From: Hyaloscypha bicolor E
Taxonomy: Eukaryota > Ascomycota > Leotiomycetes > Helotiales > Hyaloscyphaceae
Direction: 5' to 3'
Assembly: GCF_002865645.1 (NCBI RefSeq)
Contig: NW_020194589.1
Span: 2,145,750 to 2,209,749 of the forward strand
Length of the DNA: 64,000 bases
Positions 12,938 through 25,201 of this stretch are shown one piece after another. The translations under genes and the position numbers were made by a program. Each line of letters opens with the position of its first letter. Positions within the stretch are counted from its first letter, which is position 1. Under the pieces are notes generated by a model, which saw only the letters and a list, made by a program, of their open reading frames with translations, had not been told where the DNA came from and did no database searches.

Positions 12938-13653
12938 TCAAGCCTTCAATCCCTGCTCAGCCTTAATCTTCTCAAAAAGTCTCAGAAACACCCCCGGGTC
13001 TTGCGCTCCTCCGACCTCATATTTGCCCTGGATTGTAAAATTAGGGACCCCACTGATCTGGTTCTGCTGAGCTTGCTCAACCTCCTCATCAACTGCGCTA
13101 CCTCCTTTATCACTCATCAACCATTCCTTGACCTCCTTCTCATCCAACCCCGCCTTCACCCCCGCGCTTGTCAACACGGCATGGCTCGTAATATCCCCCT
13201 CATTCTCAAAATACGCGGAGAATAACTCCTCTACTACTCTTGTTTGCATAGCTGGTGACTTCGACTTCCCAAGTTGTATCAGGCGATGGCTGTCTCGTGT
13301 GTTCCCTGTCTTGCCACCGAATTTGAAGTTGATGCCGACATCTTTCCCTGTCTGCGCTAGACGCTCGAATACCATCGCCATGCGGTCCTCGCCAAACTTG
13401 CTCTTATAATAGGCTGTTTTGTCGACACCTACTCCCACCATTAGCGCATACCCCGCTATTCATTTGAAGAAACCATACCATGCTTTGGCGCACCCGGGTT
13501 CAGGTAGAACGGCATCCATGTCGTCGAGAAGGTATCGTTGGAGTCGGGATGAAGCTGCTTGTAGGCATTGATAGCTTGCTGGAGCTTCTGCTTGCCCACA
13601 TAACACCATGGGCAGACAGTGTCACTGACGACCTCGATGTCAAACTTGGTCAT
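12938..13653 (-). CDS. DsbA/FrnE-family thioredoxin-fold oxidoreductase
   Basis: Exons 13479-13653 and 12938-13428 join across a 50-bp GT/AG intron to 221 codons. The N terminus MTKFDIEVVSDTVCPWCYVG holds the CPWC active-site pair of the DSBA-like thioredoxin family (PF01323), also called the 2-hydroxychromene-2-carboxylate isomerase/FrnE group. The expected cis-Pro segment (ISGVPNFTIQGKYEVGGAQ) sits near residue 190, and the alpha-helical insert lies between. The splice joins NPGAPKH to GVDKTAYYKSKFG, matching the family. It is likely cytosolic, since no signal peptide precedes the ATG at 13653; an upstream in-frame ATG at 13749 would add 32 unrelated residues. The family acts in thiol redox reactions; the substrate is unknown. 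Confidence 0.9.
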
Positions 13654-14577
13654 TCTGCACAGCGTGGGCCGGAACATGCAATTAAGAAAAATAAAGAAAA
13701 GACAAGCTTTACTGGTAAAAGTATGGACGATGGACGGTGTTATGTACAATGAGAATGGTGTGACAAAGGAACAAGAACGGGAAGGAATTATAGATTACTT
13801 ATCATTGGGATATTTGTACAGATTTGCCTCTGGCCATCACGTTGGTGAAGATTAGAAATCAGGAATCTCGATCCACCGTCCATGGAGAGTGGAGTTGTGC
13901 GGGGTCCAGCACTGAGCAGCCTCTCGGCCTCTCGGCACCTGTGCTTCCGGCCGCGGCTGGGAGGCAGGAAAAGCAGCACTCCCTTTCAACGTCCCAAATC
14001 GAAGTTGGGTACGTTTAGCTAAATATCGAGATGGTAGGGATGTAAAGGGCTGAGAATCCTGAGATGTTCGAAGGAGTGGACTCTGAATGTACCATACATC
14101 GAGGGAACGTATGTTGTGGAGCTGGATGTAATGGTCCAGCCAGACTCGGGACCTTGAATACAGTGCCGCTTTTTTTGTTCATCATGAGCGCGGCTCTCTG
14201 CACCAAAACAAATCGAACCTATCGCGAGTTAATTGCTTCTTCCAAGGCAATACGGCGTCTGTGAAGGCAGGGAAGGACAGTGCCGAGTACTTTTTCAGTT
14301 CCTTTTGCATGTCCGCTCGGAGCAGGGACAGAGCTGAAAAGGACCGAGGTTCACAAGTCCGCTATCACCGGGAACATCCTGCTTGGGAGGCAGAGGATGA
14401 AAGTCAAAGTCCATTGTTATTGAAGTTTGCCAATAACGGCATGGACGTCCTCTATAGCAGCTTTTGTGATCACCCCAACGCCATCGCTAAATACAAACCT
14501 GAAGTCAGCAACCTCTCAAACGCCTTGCAATGCCCTTGCGCCTCCCTAGTCTCCAAATTCGTTGTCGGACTATGCCT
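13654..14577. other. Intergenic between two minus-strand genes
   Basis: Promoter of the DsbA-like gene and 3' flank of TFIIE beta. ORFs here lack domain content; the 185-codon plus-strand ORF starting at 14261 runs antisense into TFIIE beta. Confidence 0.4.
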
Positions 14578-15480
14578 TTACCGCTTCAAGTGGGAGAAGT
14601 CCCTGAGGAGGTGTTGCATGTGGGTGTTCGTGGTCTTGCCGCCCTTTCTCGGAGCCTTCCTCTTCTTCTCCTTTGTCTTCGGGGCAGCCTTGATGCGCTT
14701 GCTCGGGTCCTCACTGGCCGGCTTCTGGCCTGCTTCCTGGAGCTTGCGGACAAGTTCATCAACACTTGGGAGCTCTGTCTTACGCCACATGTCCTGGAAC
14801 TCGAAGTCGACTTGGTGAAATAATGACGGATCATTGCTCCAAACCATTCTGGCATGGTTATCCTTCTTCGTCCGTGTGACAAGAATCTTATGCTCGTCCT
14901 CTAGTTCATCGATGGCCTCCTCGCAATCTGCCCAGCCGTCCTTCAGATCCTTAACAGAAACTCCTTGTGCGTCCGCCTTGTTCTGCAAGTAGGCAATCAG
15001 ATCCTTCTTGGTACGGACGTTGATGATCGGCCGGTGCATGAAGGTACCCGAGTCCCAAGTTTGACTCTTCAGCTCTGGATCCGGAACCCATCTCACACGT
15101 TCGTGCTGACGAAGGATTTTGGCAATCAAAATTTTTGTTCGATCTTCTGCATTGACCTGGCTCAAGTACTCGAGAATTTCTCGAAACGTCTTCGACTCAT
15201 CCTTCTTCTTCAAGAATTCGATGACATATGTGACCTGCGTAAACGCCTCTGTTCCGTAACCAGTTGCAGCCGGTTGCGAGTAAACAACGTTCTGTGCCTC
15301 TCTCTTTCGCTTCGCCTCCTTGTTCTCATTTCTGGAAGTATTCGAAGCGTTCGAAGGTGCAGGGGAAGGAGCATTTTCGGCAACTGGTGGTGCAAGAGTT
15401 CGTTTGGCAGAGATCTTTGGCGCCACTGACATAGCCTCGCTCTTGAAAGCGGCCTGCTGCTTATCCAAATAGGAAGACAT
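14578..15480 (-). CDS. TFA2: Transcription initiation factor TFIIE, beta subunit
   Basis: A single exon of 300 codons starts at MSSYLDKQQAAFKSEAM. An in-frame ATG at 15558 adds a hydrophobic stretch not expected for this nuclear factor, so 15480 is chosen. After a basic, Pro/Ala-rich N terminus comes the first winged helix (about residues 75-150, TQVTYVIEFLKKKDESKTF and EYLSQVNAEDRTKILIAKIL). A second winged-helix region (about 155-235) contains DNHARMVWSNDP. The C terminus is basic and ends in GGKTTNTHMQHLLRDFSHL, a strongly conserved Tfa2 tail. TFIIE beta pairs with TFIIE alpha and stimulates TFIIH in RNA polymerase II promoter melting. It shares a 548-bp divergent promoter with MLP1. Confidence 0.92.
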   Translation of the reverse strand: MSSYLDKQQAAFKSEAMSVAPKISAKRTLAPPVAENAPSPAPSNASNTSRNENKEAKRKREAQNVVYSQPAATGYGTEAFTQVTYVIEFLKKKDESKTFREILEYLSQVNAEDRTKILIAKILRQHERVRWVPDPELKSQTWDSGTFMHRPIINVRTKKDLIAYLQNKADAQGVSVKDLKDGWADCEEAIDELEDEHKILVTRTKKDNHARMVWSNDPSLFHQVDFEFQDMWRKTELPSVDELVRKLQEAGQKPASEDPSKRIKAAPKTKEKKRKAPRKGGKTTNTHMQHLLRDFSHLKR

Positions 15481-16028
15481 GATGCCGTCAAGGGACAATG
15501 CGTGGGAGGGAGAAGGAAAGAAAGGGATCAAGGCGGCCGCCAGTAGAGAAAATCCCACTGAAGATCTAGACCTTCCGGACCGATGGTGACACCAAGTACC
15601 GAGAACTCATGTAATCTCGTTGTTCTTGGTAGTGCATGTGGGGAGTCAACGTTTGAGGACAAAGAAATGAGAGCAGGCATCAAAGATGGAAGTCGAGCTC
15701 GGGATGACAAGGCTGTGATCTTAGCATGGCCCGCGCTCCGCGCTAACCTCTTCGACGCAAACGTCCAAGAGCTCAAAGAATGCCTTTTCCCAATCAACAC
15801 CACGGCCATTTCAACGCAGAGATTCACCCTGATCAAGCCGCTGATCTATAATTTAGCTGAATGATGCGCTGACTCATACGTGCCGGGATCTCTATTTCTC
15901 GTCGTCGAATTATTGTGGATTTCACCTCCGCGCCAAACAACAGAAAACGCGGTTACCGTCATACATCGTCAAGATATCCTGCCCTTCGATGAACCACCCC
16001 CACAATTGATGAGGAGCCTTTATTAGCC
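15481..16028. promoter_or_regulatory. Divergent promoter between TFA2 and MLP1
   Basis: 548 bp between two start codons that point away from each other. No ORF with coding character lies here, so both promoters must be in it. No specific factor site was assigned. Confidence 0.6.
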
Positions 16029-19000
16029 ATGGCTGCTGCGGTACTAGATGTCGACTACCTGTCGGCCTATCTAAGTCTACCGCAACAGACTCTCAACTCC
16101 GTCCTCGATTCCCCAACCACCGTCCTTGTTCAATCCGTTCTCGAGGCAATCACAGCAAAGGCGCGCGAGCACAAAGAGTTGGCGGCAGACAAACTTCGGG
16201 CAGATATTGAGCTAGAGAATGCCGTGAGGAGCTCAGAGACGCGTATCGAAGGTCTCAGAGCAAGCTTAGAGAAGTCGCAGAAGACCGTTGAAGTTGTACG
16301 GACAAAGCTGAAGGAAGAAGGTAAATGCATCATTCTAAAACGGCGCGTCATCTACTAACTATGTTGTTTTACAGAAAATGCGAGATCATCCCTCGAGACT
16401 GAGCTCCAGACACTCAAGTCCTCCTCCAGCACATCGACCTCCGAGGTGGAAACTCTCCGAGCACGAGTCACGTCCCTCGAGGCTGCTAATCGTGACACGA
16501 TCGTTGTTCTCGAATCAAAGACCACCGCGAACGACGAACTTGCCAAGGACCTGCAGAAGCAGCATCAAAAGGGCTTGGAACTTAGCCAACAAATCACCTC
16601 TCTACAGCAAGCTGTGCAGAATGCCAACTCTGCGGCTTCCAGCGCCAAATTTAGGGAGCAAAATCTCAAGCAAGAGGTTGAGTTGGCGAAGCGCAATAAT
16701 GAATGGTTTGAGAACGAATTAAAGACCAAGAGCGCGGAGGCCTTGAAATACCGAAAGGAAAAGGGTACTAGGATTTCTGAGCTACAGCGTGAAAACGAGG
16801 AAGCAAACTCCAACCTGGAAGCTTTAAAGAGGACCGAGCAAGCGTTGAGGAACAGACTTGAGGACTTGCAGCAGAAGGCTGAAGAGTCTCTCAGCAAAGT
16901 TCAACAACTCCAAGAAGCAGCTGCAACTGCCGAGGAGGGTTTCCGTCAAGAGCTAGAGAGTGTGCGCCGACTTGCCGAACTTCAGACGCAACAAACAGAA
17001 ACTCACCGCAATAGACTCAAGGAGGTGGAGGCCGCACTTGAGAAGGCCAAGGATGACGCCGCTGAGGAAGTTGGTAGATGCCGACAGGAGGCCGAGGCTG
17101 AGAGACAGGACCGCGAACAGGCTGAGCATCGCATTGCTGAGTTAGAAGCGGATGTCGACCGTCTTGAGGCCCTCGTAGCCGCACCACGTCCTGGCTCTGT
17201 ACCGGGAACACCACGACAAGGTGTAAATGGATCCCTGCTAGGAAGGTCAGGCTCGCCCGCACAATTTGGCACGCCTGGATCCGTCAGAAGCAAATCCGCC
17301 ATTACAGCAACCCAGGCTATCGAGGAACTGTACAAAGTCAAGGGTCAGTTGGCAACAGAGAAGAGGAGAAGCGAACAGCTTAGTGCGAACTTGCATGAGA
17401 TGGTGGATACTTTAGAGGCTAAGCAGCCCGAAATTGAAGAGCTCCAAGCCGAACATGAACGTCTCCAACAGGAAGTTATCGAGATGTCGAAATTTGTGGA
17501 CCAAACTGGAAAGGAGAGAGACCGTGCCAAAAAGGATGCTAGAAAGGCGGAAAGCGAATTGTCCACGGCTAAGGCCGAGGCCAATATACTTCGTCAACAG
17601 CTCCGAGATCTCAGCGCCCAGATTAAGATGCTATTGTGTGATCTGGACGCGCGAGAGCGTGGATTGGATGCATTGAACCCTGCAGAACGAACCCAGCTCG
17701 AACGCCTAGCTCGCGGCGAAGTTAGTGAAGAGGCCTTGGAAGGAATGACTGATACCGATCGATTCATCAGTCAACGATTAACAGTATTCCGAAGCATCAG
17801 CGAGCTCCAGGAGAAGAACCAAGAGCTTCTCAAGATCACAAGACAGTTGGGCGCCCAGATGGAGAGTGAAGAAGCTTTGGCAGCCAAACATCAAGCCGCG
17901 AAGGATCACGAAGAGGTCCAAACGCTCCAGTCGAAGATTGAGAATTACAAGGACGAGCTGCAGTCAATGATCACTCGATCTGAAAGTTACATTAAGGAGA
18001 GAGACATGTTCCGTCGCATGCTTCAACATCGTGGCCAACTTCCACCTTCATCAGATCTTGCTTCTGTTTTTGGTCAATCTGTTGATGGAAATCAAAATGG
18101 CCTCATGCAAACTATTGAGCAAGGTGGCAATAGGGATAATGCCAACTACGCCGTTTTGCTTCGGGAACTTCAAACTCACTTTGACCAGTACAGGGAGGAG
18201 CAGACCGTTGATCGCCGAACTTTGAAAGAGCAAGTAGAGAAGCTGTCCATTGAGAAAGGTACACTTCACACTGAAGTTGCGAAGGTTACCAGTCAACTCA
18301 CCCTCATCAATGAACGCCACGAAATTTTGACTTCCAATTACGCTATGCTGGAGAAAGAGAATACCGAGCTGAAGAAGCGATCCCAAGTTCTTTCCGAAGC
18401 CTCAGCGAAGCAAGATATTCGGACTCAGCAGGTCGCTGAGGATCTGGTTGAGGCAAAGGGGCTCCTCGAGAGTATGCGCAACGAGAATGCCAATCTCAAG
18501 GCGGAGAAGAAACTCTGGAAGGATATCCAAGATCGACTGAGCCAGGATAACGAGGGCTTAATGAATGAACGTACCAGACTGAACAATCTGGTCGCCAATC
18601 AACAAACTCTTCAAAATGAGCGCGAACTCGCAGATTCCGAGGCGCGACGACGCTTGCAAGCACAGGTGGAGTCTCTCGAGGCTGAGTTAAGCACCACAAA
18701 ACGCAAACTCAACGATGAAGTGGAGGATAGCAAGAAAGCCCAACTGCGGAAAGAATACGATTCTCAACAAAACCAGAAGCGTATCGATGATCTTGCGTCA
18801 ACCTTGAGTCAAGCTCGGGAAGAGTTGGTGGCAGCAAAGACTACGCGTGACCACCTTCAAGCACGCGTTGACGAACTTTCCATCGAACTCAAGAGTGCCG
18901 AAGAGCGTTTTGAGTTACTCCAGCCAAGACCAACACCTCGCCCAGGCACCAATGGGCAAACAGTCGCTCCTCCAAGTGAGGCTTTCCCTGAAGGCGAGCT

Positions 19001-22000
19001 CACTAGGGAACAAGAACTAGCCATTGAAGTCTCGGAGTTGAAGCGAGATCTTGACTTGTCGAAATCGGAGCTTGAGAATACTAGGAGCCAGATGGAGCAG
19101 TACAAGTCTATTAGCCAGTCCTCTGAAGAAGAATTGCAAAGTCTAAACGCAACTCAAGACCAATATCGAGAGGAGATGGACCGCATCATCGAGGAGAAGG
19201 ATGCCAAGATTCATGAACTTCAGCAGAGAGTGGACGATATCTCGGCGGAGCTCAGTAACACCAACAACGAGTTGACCACATTACGAAACCAGCAGTCGGA
19301 GGTTGCCAGACAAGCCGAGGAAGAAAAGGCGATACTCGAAGCTGAGATTTCTCGACTGAAGGACGAAGATGAGAGACACGCCACTGCGGCGCAATTTCAT
19401 CAACAAGATCTCCGAGCACAAGCAGTAATCGCTACAAAAGCCCAAGAAGACTACGAAGATGAATTGGTCAAGCATGCCGAAGCTGCAAAATTGCTGCAAA
19501 ATCTACGGGCCGAACATAATCAACTGAGGACGGAGTCTGCGAGCCTTAAGGCTGATGCTGAATCCGCGAGAGCTGCATTGAGCCAAAACGAGAGCTCTTG
19601 GGAAGAACGTCGTCAACATTTCGAACAAGAGCTGCAGGAGTTGAGGACACGACGTGATGATTTGAACGCCCAAAACAAGCTTCTTCATCAACAGCTTGAA
19701 GATGTTGGAGCCCAGATCTCAGCCCTCCAGCAAAGTCGTGCTACACATGCCGAAAATGTTGATTCTGGATCATTCGCTGCTGAGTCTTCAAACGATCGAG
19801 CCGCGGATGGGCTTCGTGAACTGAACGCTTTCTTGAGGCGAGAGAAGGAAATTGTTGAAGTTCAATATGAACTCAAGGTCCAGGAAGCTAAACGCCTGCA
19901 ACAGAAGCTTGACTATGCACAGTCACAATTGGATGAGAGCAGACTGAAGCTCGATCAAGAGCGCCGTTTACACGCAGATGGCGGTCGCAGCTCTGTTGCA
20001 CACAAGGATCTCATGGAGAAGCTTAATGAATTGAACCTGATGCGCGAAAGCAGTGTTACCTTACGGAATGAGACTCGGCAAGCTCAGACACAGCTAGCAG
20101 AAAAGACTAAGCGCGTTGAACAACTCATGGAGCAGATGCAACCTCTGGAAACCAAGATTCGCGAACTTGAGCATGGAAGGGAGACGATGGATGGAGAAAT
20201 GCGTCTATTACAAGAAGATCGCGATCGCTGGCAAAAACGCACCCAAGACATCATTTCCAAGTATGACCGCATCGACCCTGCTGAGATGGAACAACTCAAG
20301 GAGTCCCTCGAATCTTTGCGAGCTGAGCGGGATTCCCTCCTTGAAGAACAACAACCTCTTCAAGAAAAGTTGCAGAGCTTGGAATCTGAAAAGGGGACAT
20401 GGCAACAGTCACGGACAAAATTGATCGAGCAAGCCAAGGAGAGGAGCCGTGTTCAAACCAAGGAAAACAAAGACAGAACAGCTGAGAGAGATGTTGCTCT
20501 GCAGGAGAGAGATTCTCTTCAACAACAACTGTCTGGACTGCGACAGGAGCTTGAGATAGCTGTTCGAGAGAAAGAAGCTGCAGAGCAGCAGCTCACATCT
20601 CTAAAGCAGGAACTCGAAACAGTCAAGTCCGAACGAGAACGTGCTCTAGCTGCTGCTTCTCAATCGCCTGAGCAAGCTCCAGCGACACCAGTCGCAGAAC
20701 GAACAACTTCGGTCGACAACCAGCAACTTGCAGATTTGCGTAAAGAGCTTGAGAAAGTGTCCCAAGAAAAACAATCTCTAGAGGCTCAACTGAAGGACTT
20801 GCGAGAGCAGCTCGAGAAGTCCAATTCAGAGCGCGCCTCTGCGGTTGCTGAGGCCGCCGCAGCCCAGTCACGGCAGACGACCCATTCCTCCGACACAACC
20901 ATGCAGAATGGCACTGAAGACGGGCAGATCGACGAGACCCCAAACAGCGGTCTCTCGGAAAATGAGAGAAATGTATTAGAGGAACGCATTGCTGCAGCCG
21001 AGGCGAAGTTTAAGGAACAAGAGGAGAGGGCCACAAAAATTGAGGGGCAGGTGGAGGCCACACTGAAGACCCGTTCGGAAAAGATGAAGGACCAATTGAA
21101 TAAGAGGCTTGTACAGGCTAGAGAGACTCAGAAGGCTGAATTGGAGGCTGAGTACAAGCTCAAACTGGACCAGGAGAAGCAGATATGGCTTGCAGAATCT
21201 AAGACTGCTGCCACGGTAGCAACAACGCAAGCGAAGCCATCTGAAAACGTCCCTGCAACTCCTGCAACTCCTGCCCCCGGAACTCCGAGCCAAAACCCGC
21301 CTCAAGCAAGTCCTTCAGTCCCTCATTTATCTGACAAGGAGGTCCGCGAAATTCTTCAGAACAATGCCACAGCTCGAGAGATCTTTAAGGGTAACTTGAC
21401 CAAGAGGGTCGCGGTCGAAACTCAGAAGCTCAAAGACGAGCATACGAAAGTGCTGGCCGAAGCACAGCAAAAGGCTGAAGCCCAAAGACTTCAGTCCGTA
21501 ATGATGGAGGGCAAGAAGTCACACCTGAAGATCAACATGTCAGAGAACAAGGCGAAGCTGGCCACGGGCAAGCTCGAGATTGTCGAGAAAGCGGCACAAG
21601 AGACACCTCAGAAGCCAGTGGTCGAGGTTTGGGAGGAGGTCAAGAATTACAAACCTCCCCCTGTCCCCACTACAAATCCTGGTATGAACCCCAAATCCCA
21701 TTGAGCTCGGCAATGTCTAATAATCTCAAATAGAGCCAGCCCCGCAGTCGAATGGGACTTCTGCAGCAGTCTCGAAACCACTTGAGGTCAAGACCGAAGC
21801 AGCCAGCAATGGGCCACCTCAGGTACCCCAACCACAATCATCTACCACTCCTGCTTTGTCAAATGGTACACCCGCTGTGGCTGCCAGCAACATTCCTGTA
21901 GTAAGTCTTTCAATATTACCCTCAAGAATTCCGCTGACCGTCCCTAGCCTTCTCAACCTGGTAATCCTGCTCAACGGGTTTCCTCACTCCCAACGATGCG

Positions 22001-22244
22001 AGGCAGCACGACCATGCGAGGACGCGGTGGAGCACAGGTTTATCAAGCACGCGGCGGTGGTCAAACAGGGCAAGGCGGACGCGGTAGAGGTGGACCTCCG
22101 CAGAGAGGTGGTCTGAATGCTTCAGCGACCCCTTACAGTCCTACTGGCACGGCGGGCATCAAACGAGCTCGGGACGAAGGATCTATTGGAGGTCCTCAGC
22201 AGGGCAATGCTGGGAAGAGACCTCGTGGAGGCGGACCAAACTAA
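16029..22244 (+). CDS. MLP1: Nuclear pore basket protein Mlp1/Tpr (giant coiled coil)
   Basis: Exons 16029-16320, 16375-21681, 21734-21900 and 21948-22244 join to 2020 codons. All introns (54, 52 and 47 bp) have GT/AG ends. Almost the whole protein, from about residue 50 to 1650, is heptad-rich coiled coil (Glu/Lys/Gln/Leu), with few breaks such as a Pro/Gly segment near 265 (RPGSVPGTPRQGVNGS). This matches the Tpr/Mlp1/2 family, which forms the filaments of the nuclear basket and works in mRNA quality control and spindle checkpoint anchoring. The end of exon 2 keeps the conserved SENKAKLATGKLEI region. The tail is Pro/Ser/Thr-rich and then Arg-Gly-rich (MRGRGGAQVYQARGGG and KRPRGGGPN), suggesting arginine methylation and RNA contact. 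Length fits fungal Mlp1 (about 2000 residues). Confidence 0.93.
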
Positions 22245-22458
22245 TGAGCGGAAAAAACATGTCTTGTTTGTATGATATCTGTTTATTGCATAGCCTGGGA
22301 CGGGCTTTCATTTGTGGAGCTAAAGAATGGGCGTTTGTGGGGGCTGTGTGGAAACATTGTATCTAGTAGCTGCGCTGCTATTTCCTGAGCATCAGTGGCA
22401 AGATTCCCAAGAAGAGGATCAATCTCAGAATTGAAAATGGTTTTTGAGTCAAGACTTG

Positions 22459-23069
22459 TCATTGAAACTTTGCTAGATTGCTGGGTATAAGTTTCTTCAA
22501 CACTTCGATTTGCCTAGCAACCATTTTCAATTTCAAGTCCTCAACACCACTACTGTCTAATCTCCGCATCCCATTCCCATAGACAACAGTGAAATCTGGG
22601 ATGACCTCTCCTTCTGCAATCTCACAGAGTGGACCAATCTTACAGTGCTGAAAGACGTTAGAACGACATTCTAATTCAGGAAATTTAATCTCACCTTTCC
22701 CAACACCGCACCTTTTCCAATCTTGGCTTGTACTTCAACAACAGTGCCTTCGCCCACGGTCCTGGCCTCCACCACAGCTCCAACCTCTATGACAACGCCA
22801 TTCTCAATCACAGCTCCTTTTCTTTCGTTCGCCGCTGCGTCGCTTTGAAAGCCGATTAAGCTCCGCTCGCAAATGATACAATTGCTGCCTACGGTTATGG
22901 GTGCATGGGCCGAGTTGAACCTTGCTCGTGGGTGAACAACGGTGTTGGGTCCAAGGGTTATGAGATGTGTGCCAGTGAGGGAGGCGTGTTCGGCGATGAT
23001 TAGGGAGGATGCGAGAGATGTTGGAGGCTTGGGTGGCGCGGGCATGGTCGAGGCACGTTTTGAAGACAT
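22459..23069 (-). CDS. DCTN6: Dynactin subunit 6 (p27)
   Basis: Exons 22695-23069 and 22459-22647 join across a 47-bp GT/AG intron to 187 codons. The protein is a left-handed beta-helix of hexapeptide repeats: SLIIAEHASLTGTHLITLG, NTVVHPRARFNSAHAPITVG and VIENGVVIEVGAVVEARTVG. It ends in a short helix after VYGNGMRRLDSSG. Repeat number and length match dynactin p27, a pointed-end subunit that helps dynactin bind membranes and early endosomes. Two candidate starts exist, 23069 (MSSKRAST) and 23045 (MPAPPKPPT); the second gives the more usual N terminus. The gene is divergent from NUO51. Confidence 0.85.
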
Positions 23070-23506
23070 GGTGCCGATTTAGCAAGGTATCGACTATGAG
23101 TGGGAATCCGATCGAGGTCAATGAAGGTATGGAGATCTGGTGTTGCAGAAATGAAGTTAGAAATTAGATTGCAGGTATAAATTTTTAGCACACGCGGCTT
23201 ACTTCTGTAAAGCTTTGATGCCGTAGCCTGCCGGCTTCGGACGAAAAGTTTTGTTCAAGTTGTAGAAAGCATGATTTGTGAAGGTCTCTGAGAATCTCGA
23301 GACTCTTTGATGTTGGAGATTTCGCATGGTTGGTCTTCCTCCCCTGCCGTAAAAGCTCTAGAGCGTCGATCAACCAATCAGCGCTCATCTGATCTATGAT
23401 GACTTGGATTTGGAGTTTAGAGCCTCCTCCCAAATATCTCAATTCCAACTTCAATCCAGCTGCTCCTTCCCCAGTCTCGCTCAATTGAGCACAACCACCT
23501 CTCAAA
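23070..23506. promoter_or_regulatory. Divergent promoter between DCTN6 and NUO51
   Basis: 437 bp between start codons facing away from each other. It contains a CCAAT box listed separately. The antisense ORF over it is not supported. Confidence 0.55.
23374..23378 (+). promoter_or_regulatory. CCAAT box, candidate Hap2/3/5 (CBC) site
   Basis: AACCAATCAGCG contains CCAATCA, the preferred core of the fungal CCAAT-binding complex. It lies 133 bp before the NUO51 start and 300 bp before the DCTN6 start. CBC commonly controls respiratory-chain genes, so the site is more likely to serve NUO51. Inference from motif and position only. Confidence 0.4.
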
Positions 23507-25201
23507 ATGCTTTCGCGACACGCGCCATCTCCTAAGGCCGTCTCTACTCTCTCTACGCGGGTGCTGCCTTCGACAGCGCACGTCGCCTCTCGATTCCCTT
23601 CTTCCGTTTCCCCATCACAGCAGAGTCGAGGACTTGCCACAGTCCAAGATGCACCCCCTCCGCCGAAACGAACCCACTTTGGTGGATTGAGGGACCAGGA
23701 CCGTATCTTTCAGAATCTGTATGGACACCATGGAGCAGATTTAAAAAGCGCCAAGAAGTATGGAGACTGGTACAAAACGAAGGAGATCTTGCTCAAAGGG
23801 CATGACTGGGTAAGTTAGATCCTGCAAGAGGAATTGGGGGGGAAACAGTTGTTGACAATTGTTTCAGATCATCTCCGAAATCAAAGCTTCAGGTCTGCGA
23901 GGTCGTGGTGGCGCTGGGTTTCCGTCCGGCATGAAATGGGTATAAGATCGAGAACCCAGCCAGCTATTGAGTGGTAAGCTAACATATAATAGTCATTCAT
24001 GAATTTCAAGGATTGGGATAAGGATACAAAGCCAAGGTACTTGGTTGTTAATGCTGATGAGGGTGAGCCTGGAACTTGCAAGGACCGAGAGATTATGCGG
24101 AAGGATCCCCACAAGCTCATCGAAGGATGTCTGGTTGCTGGCCGGGCCATGAACTGCACAGCTGCATATATCTACATCCGTGGCGAGTTCTACCACGAAG
24201 CCACGATCTTGCAACGAGCAATTCAAGAAGCATATAAGGATGGTCTGATTGGAAAGAATGCGTGTGGAAGTGGCTACGATTTCGACGTTTATCTCCACCG
24301 TGGAATGGGCGCCTATGTTTGCGGTGAGGAGACATCACTCATCGAATCTCTCGAGGGAAAGCCTGGCAAGCCTCGTCTAAAGCCCCCCTTCCCTGCTTCC
24401 GTCGGTCTTTTCGGATGTCCATCCACAGTGGCAAACGTCGAAACAATTGCAGTTGCACCAACGATTTGCAGAAGAGGAGCAAATTGGTTCTCATCATTCG
24501 GTCGTGAGCGAAATTCGGGAACAAAGCTCTTCTGTATTTCTGGTCACGTCAACAACCCATGTACTGTTGAGGAAGAGATGAGCATTCCTCTGAAAGAGCT
24601 CATTGAGAAGCACTGTGGTGGCGTTCGAGGAGGGTGGGATAACTTAAAGGCTATCATTCCTGGTGGTTCCTCAACGCCCATCTTGCCCAAGAACGTCTGC
24701 GATGACCAGTTGATGGACTTCGACGCCTTGAAGGACAGCCAATCTGGTCTTGGTACTGCGGCTGTCATTGTGATGGACAAGAGCACAGATGTCGTCCGTG
24801 CTATCTCAAGATTGAGCCACTTCTACAGACACGAATCCTGTGGGCAGTGCACGCCATGCAGGGAGGGTAGCAAGTGGACGGAGCAGATTATGAAGAGATT
24901 TGAGAAGGGTCAAGGAAGAGAGCGAGAGATTGATATGTTGCAGGAGCTCACAAAGCAAGTTGAGGGCCACACCATCTGCGGTACGTAAATCGTAAGGAAC
25001 TTCCAAGGCATGTACTGATATACTTTAATAGCTCTTGGTGAGGCTTTTGCCTGGCCCATTCAGGGTCTTATTAGACATTTCAGACCAGAATTAGAAGCTC
25101 GCATGAAAGATTATGCAGAGAAGAACGGGGGAGCAGCGTTGGCCGGTGGATGGGACCACGATGCGTTAAGACAGGGAAAGTTGATTGCTCCAGGGCAATA
25201 G
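23507..25201 (+). CDS. NUO51: NADH:ubiquinone oxidoreductase 51-kDa subunit (complex I, NDUFV1)
   Basis: Exons 23507-23809, 23868-23939, 23993-24980 and 25032-25201 join to 510 codons, close to the about 490-500 usual in fungi. The first 40 or so residues are Ser/Arg-rich with few acids, a mitochondrial presequence. Exon 2 carries the NADH-binding glycine motif ([15 protein letters not shown]). Exon 3 carries the FMN-site segment [16 protein letters not shown] and the [4Fe-4S] N3 ligands in [15 protein letters not shown]; the fourth ligand is the Cys in EGHTICG near the end of exon 3. This subunit oxidises NADH and passes electrons through FMN to the iron-sulfur chain at the tip of the matrix arm. 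All junctions keep frame. The gene is divergent from dynactin p27 and followed on the same strand by the Pex11-type gene. Confidence 0.96.

Noticed and set aside
14261..14818. 185-codon plus-strand ORF
   Set aside because: It lies largely antisense to TFIIE beta and mirrors its codon pattern; no domain or promoter support.
23185..23640. 151-codon minus-strand ORF over the NUO51 start
   Set aside because: Antisense to NUO51 exon 1 and its promoter; no domain.
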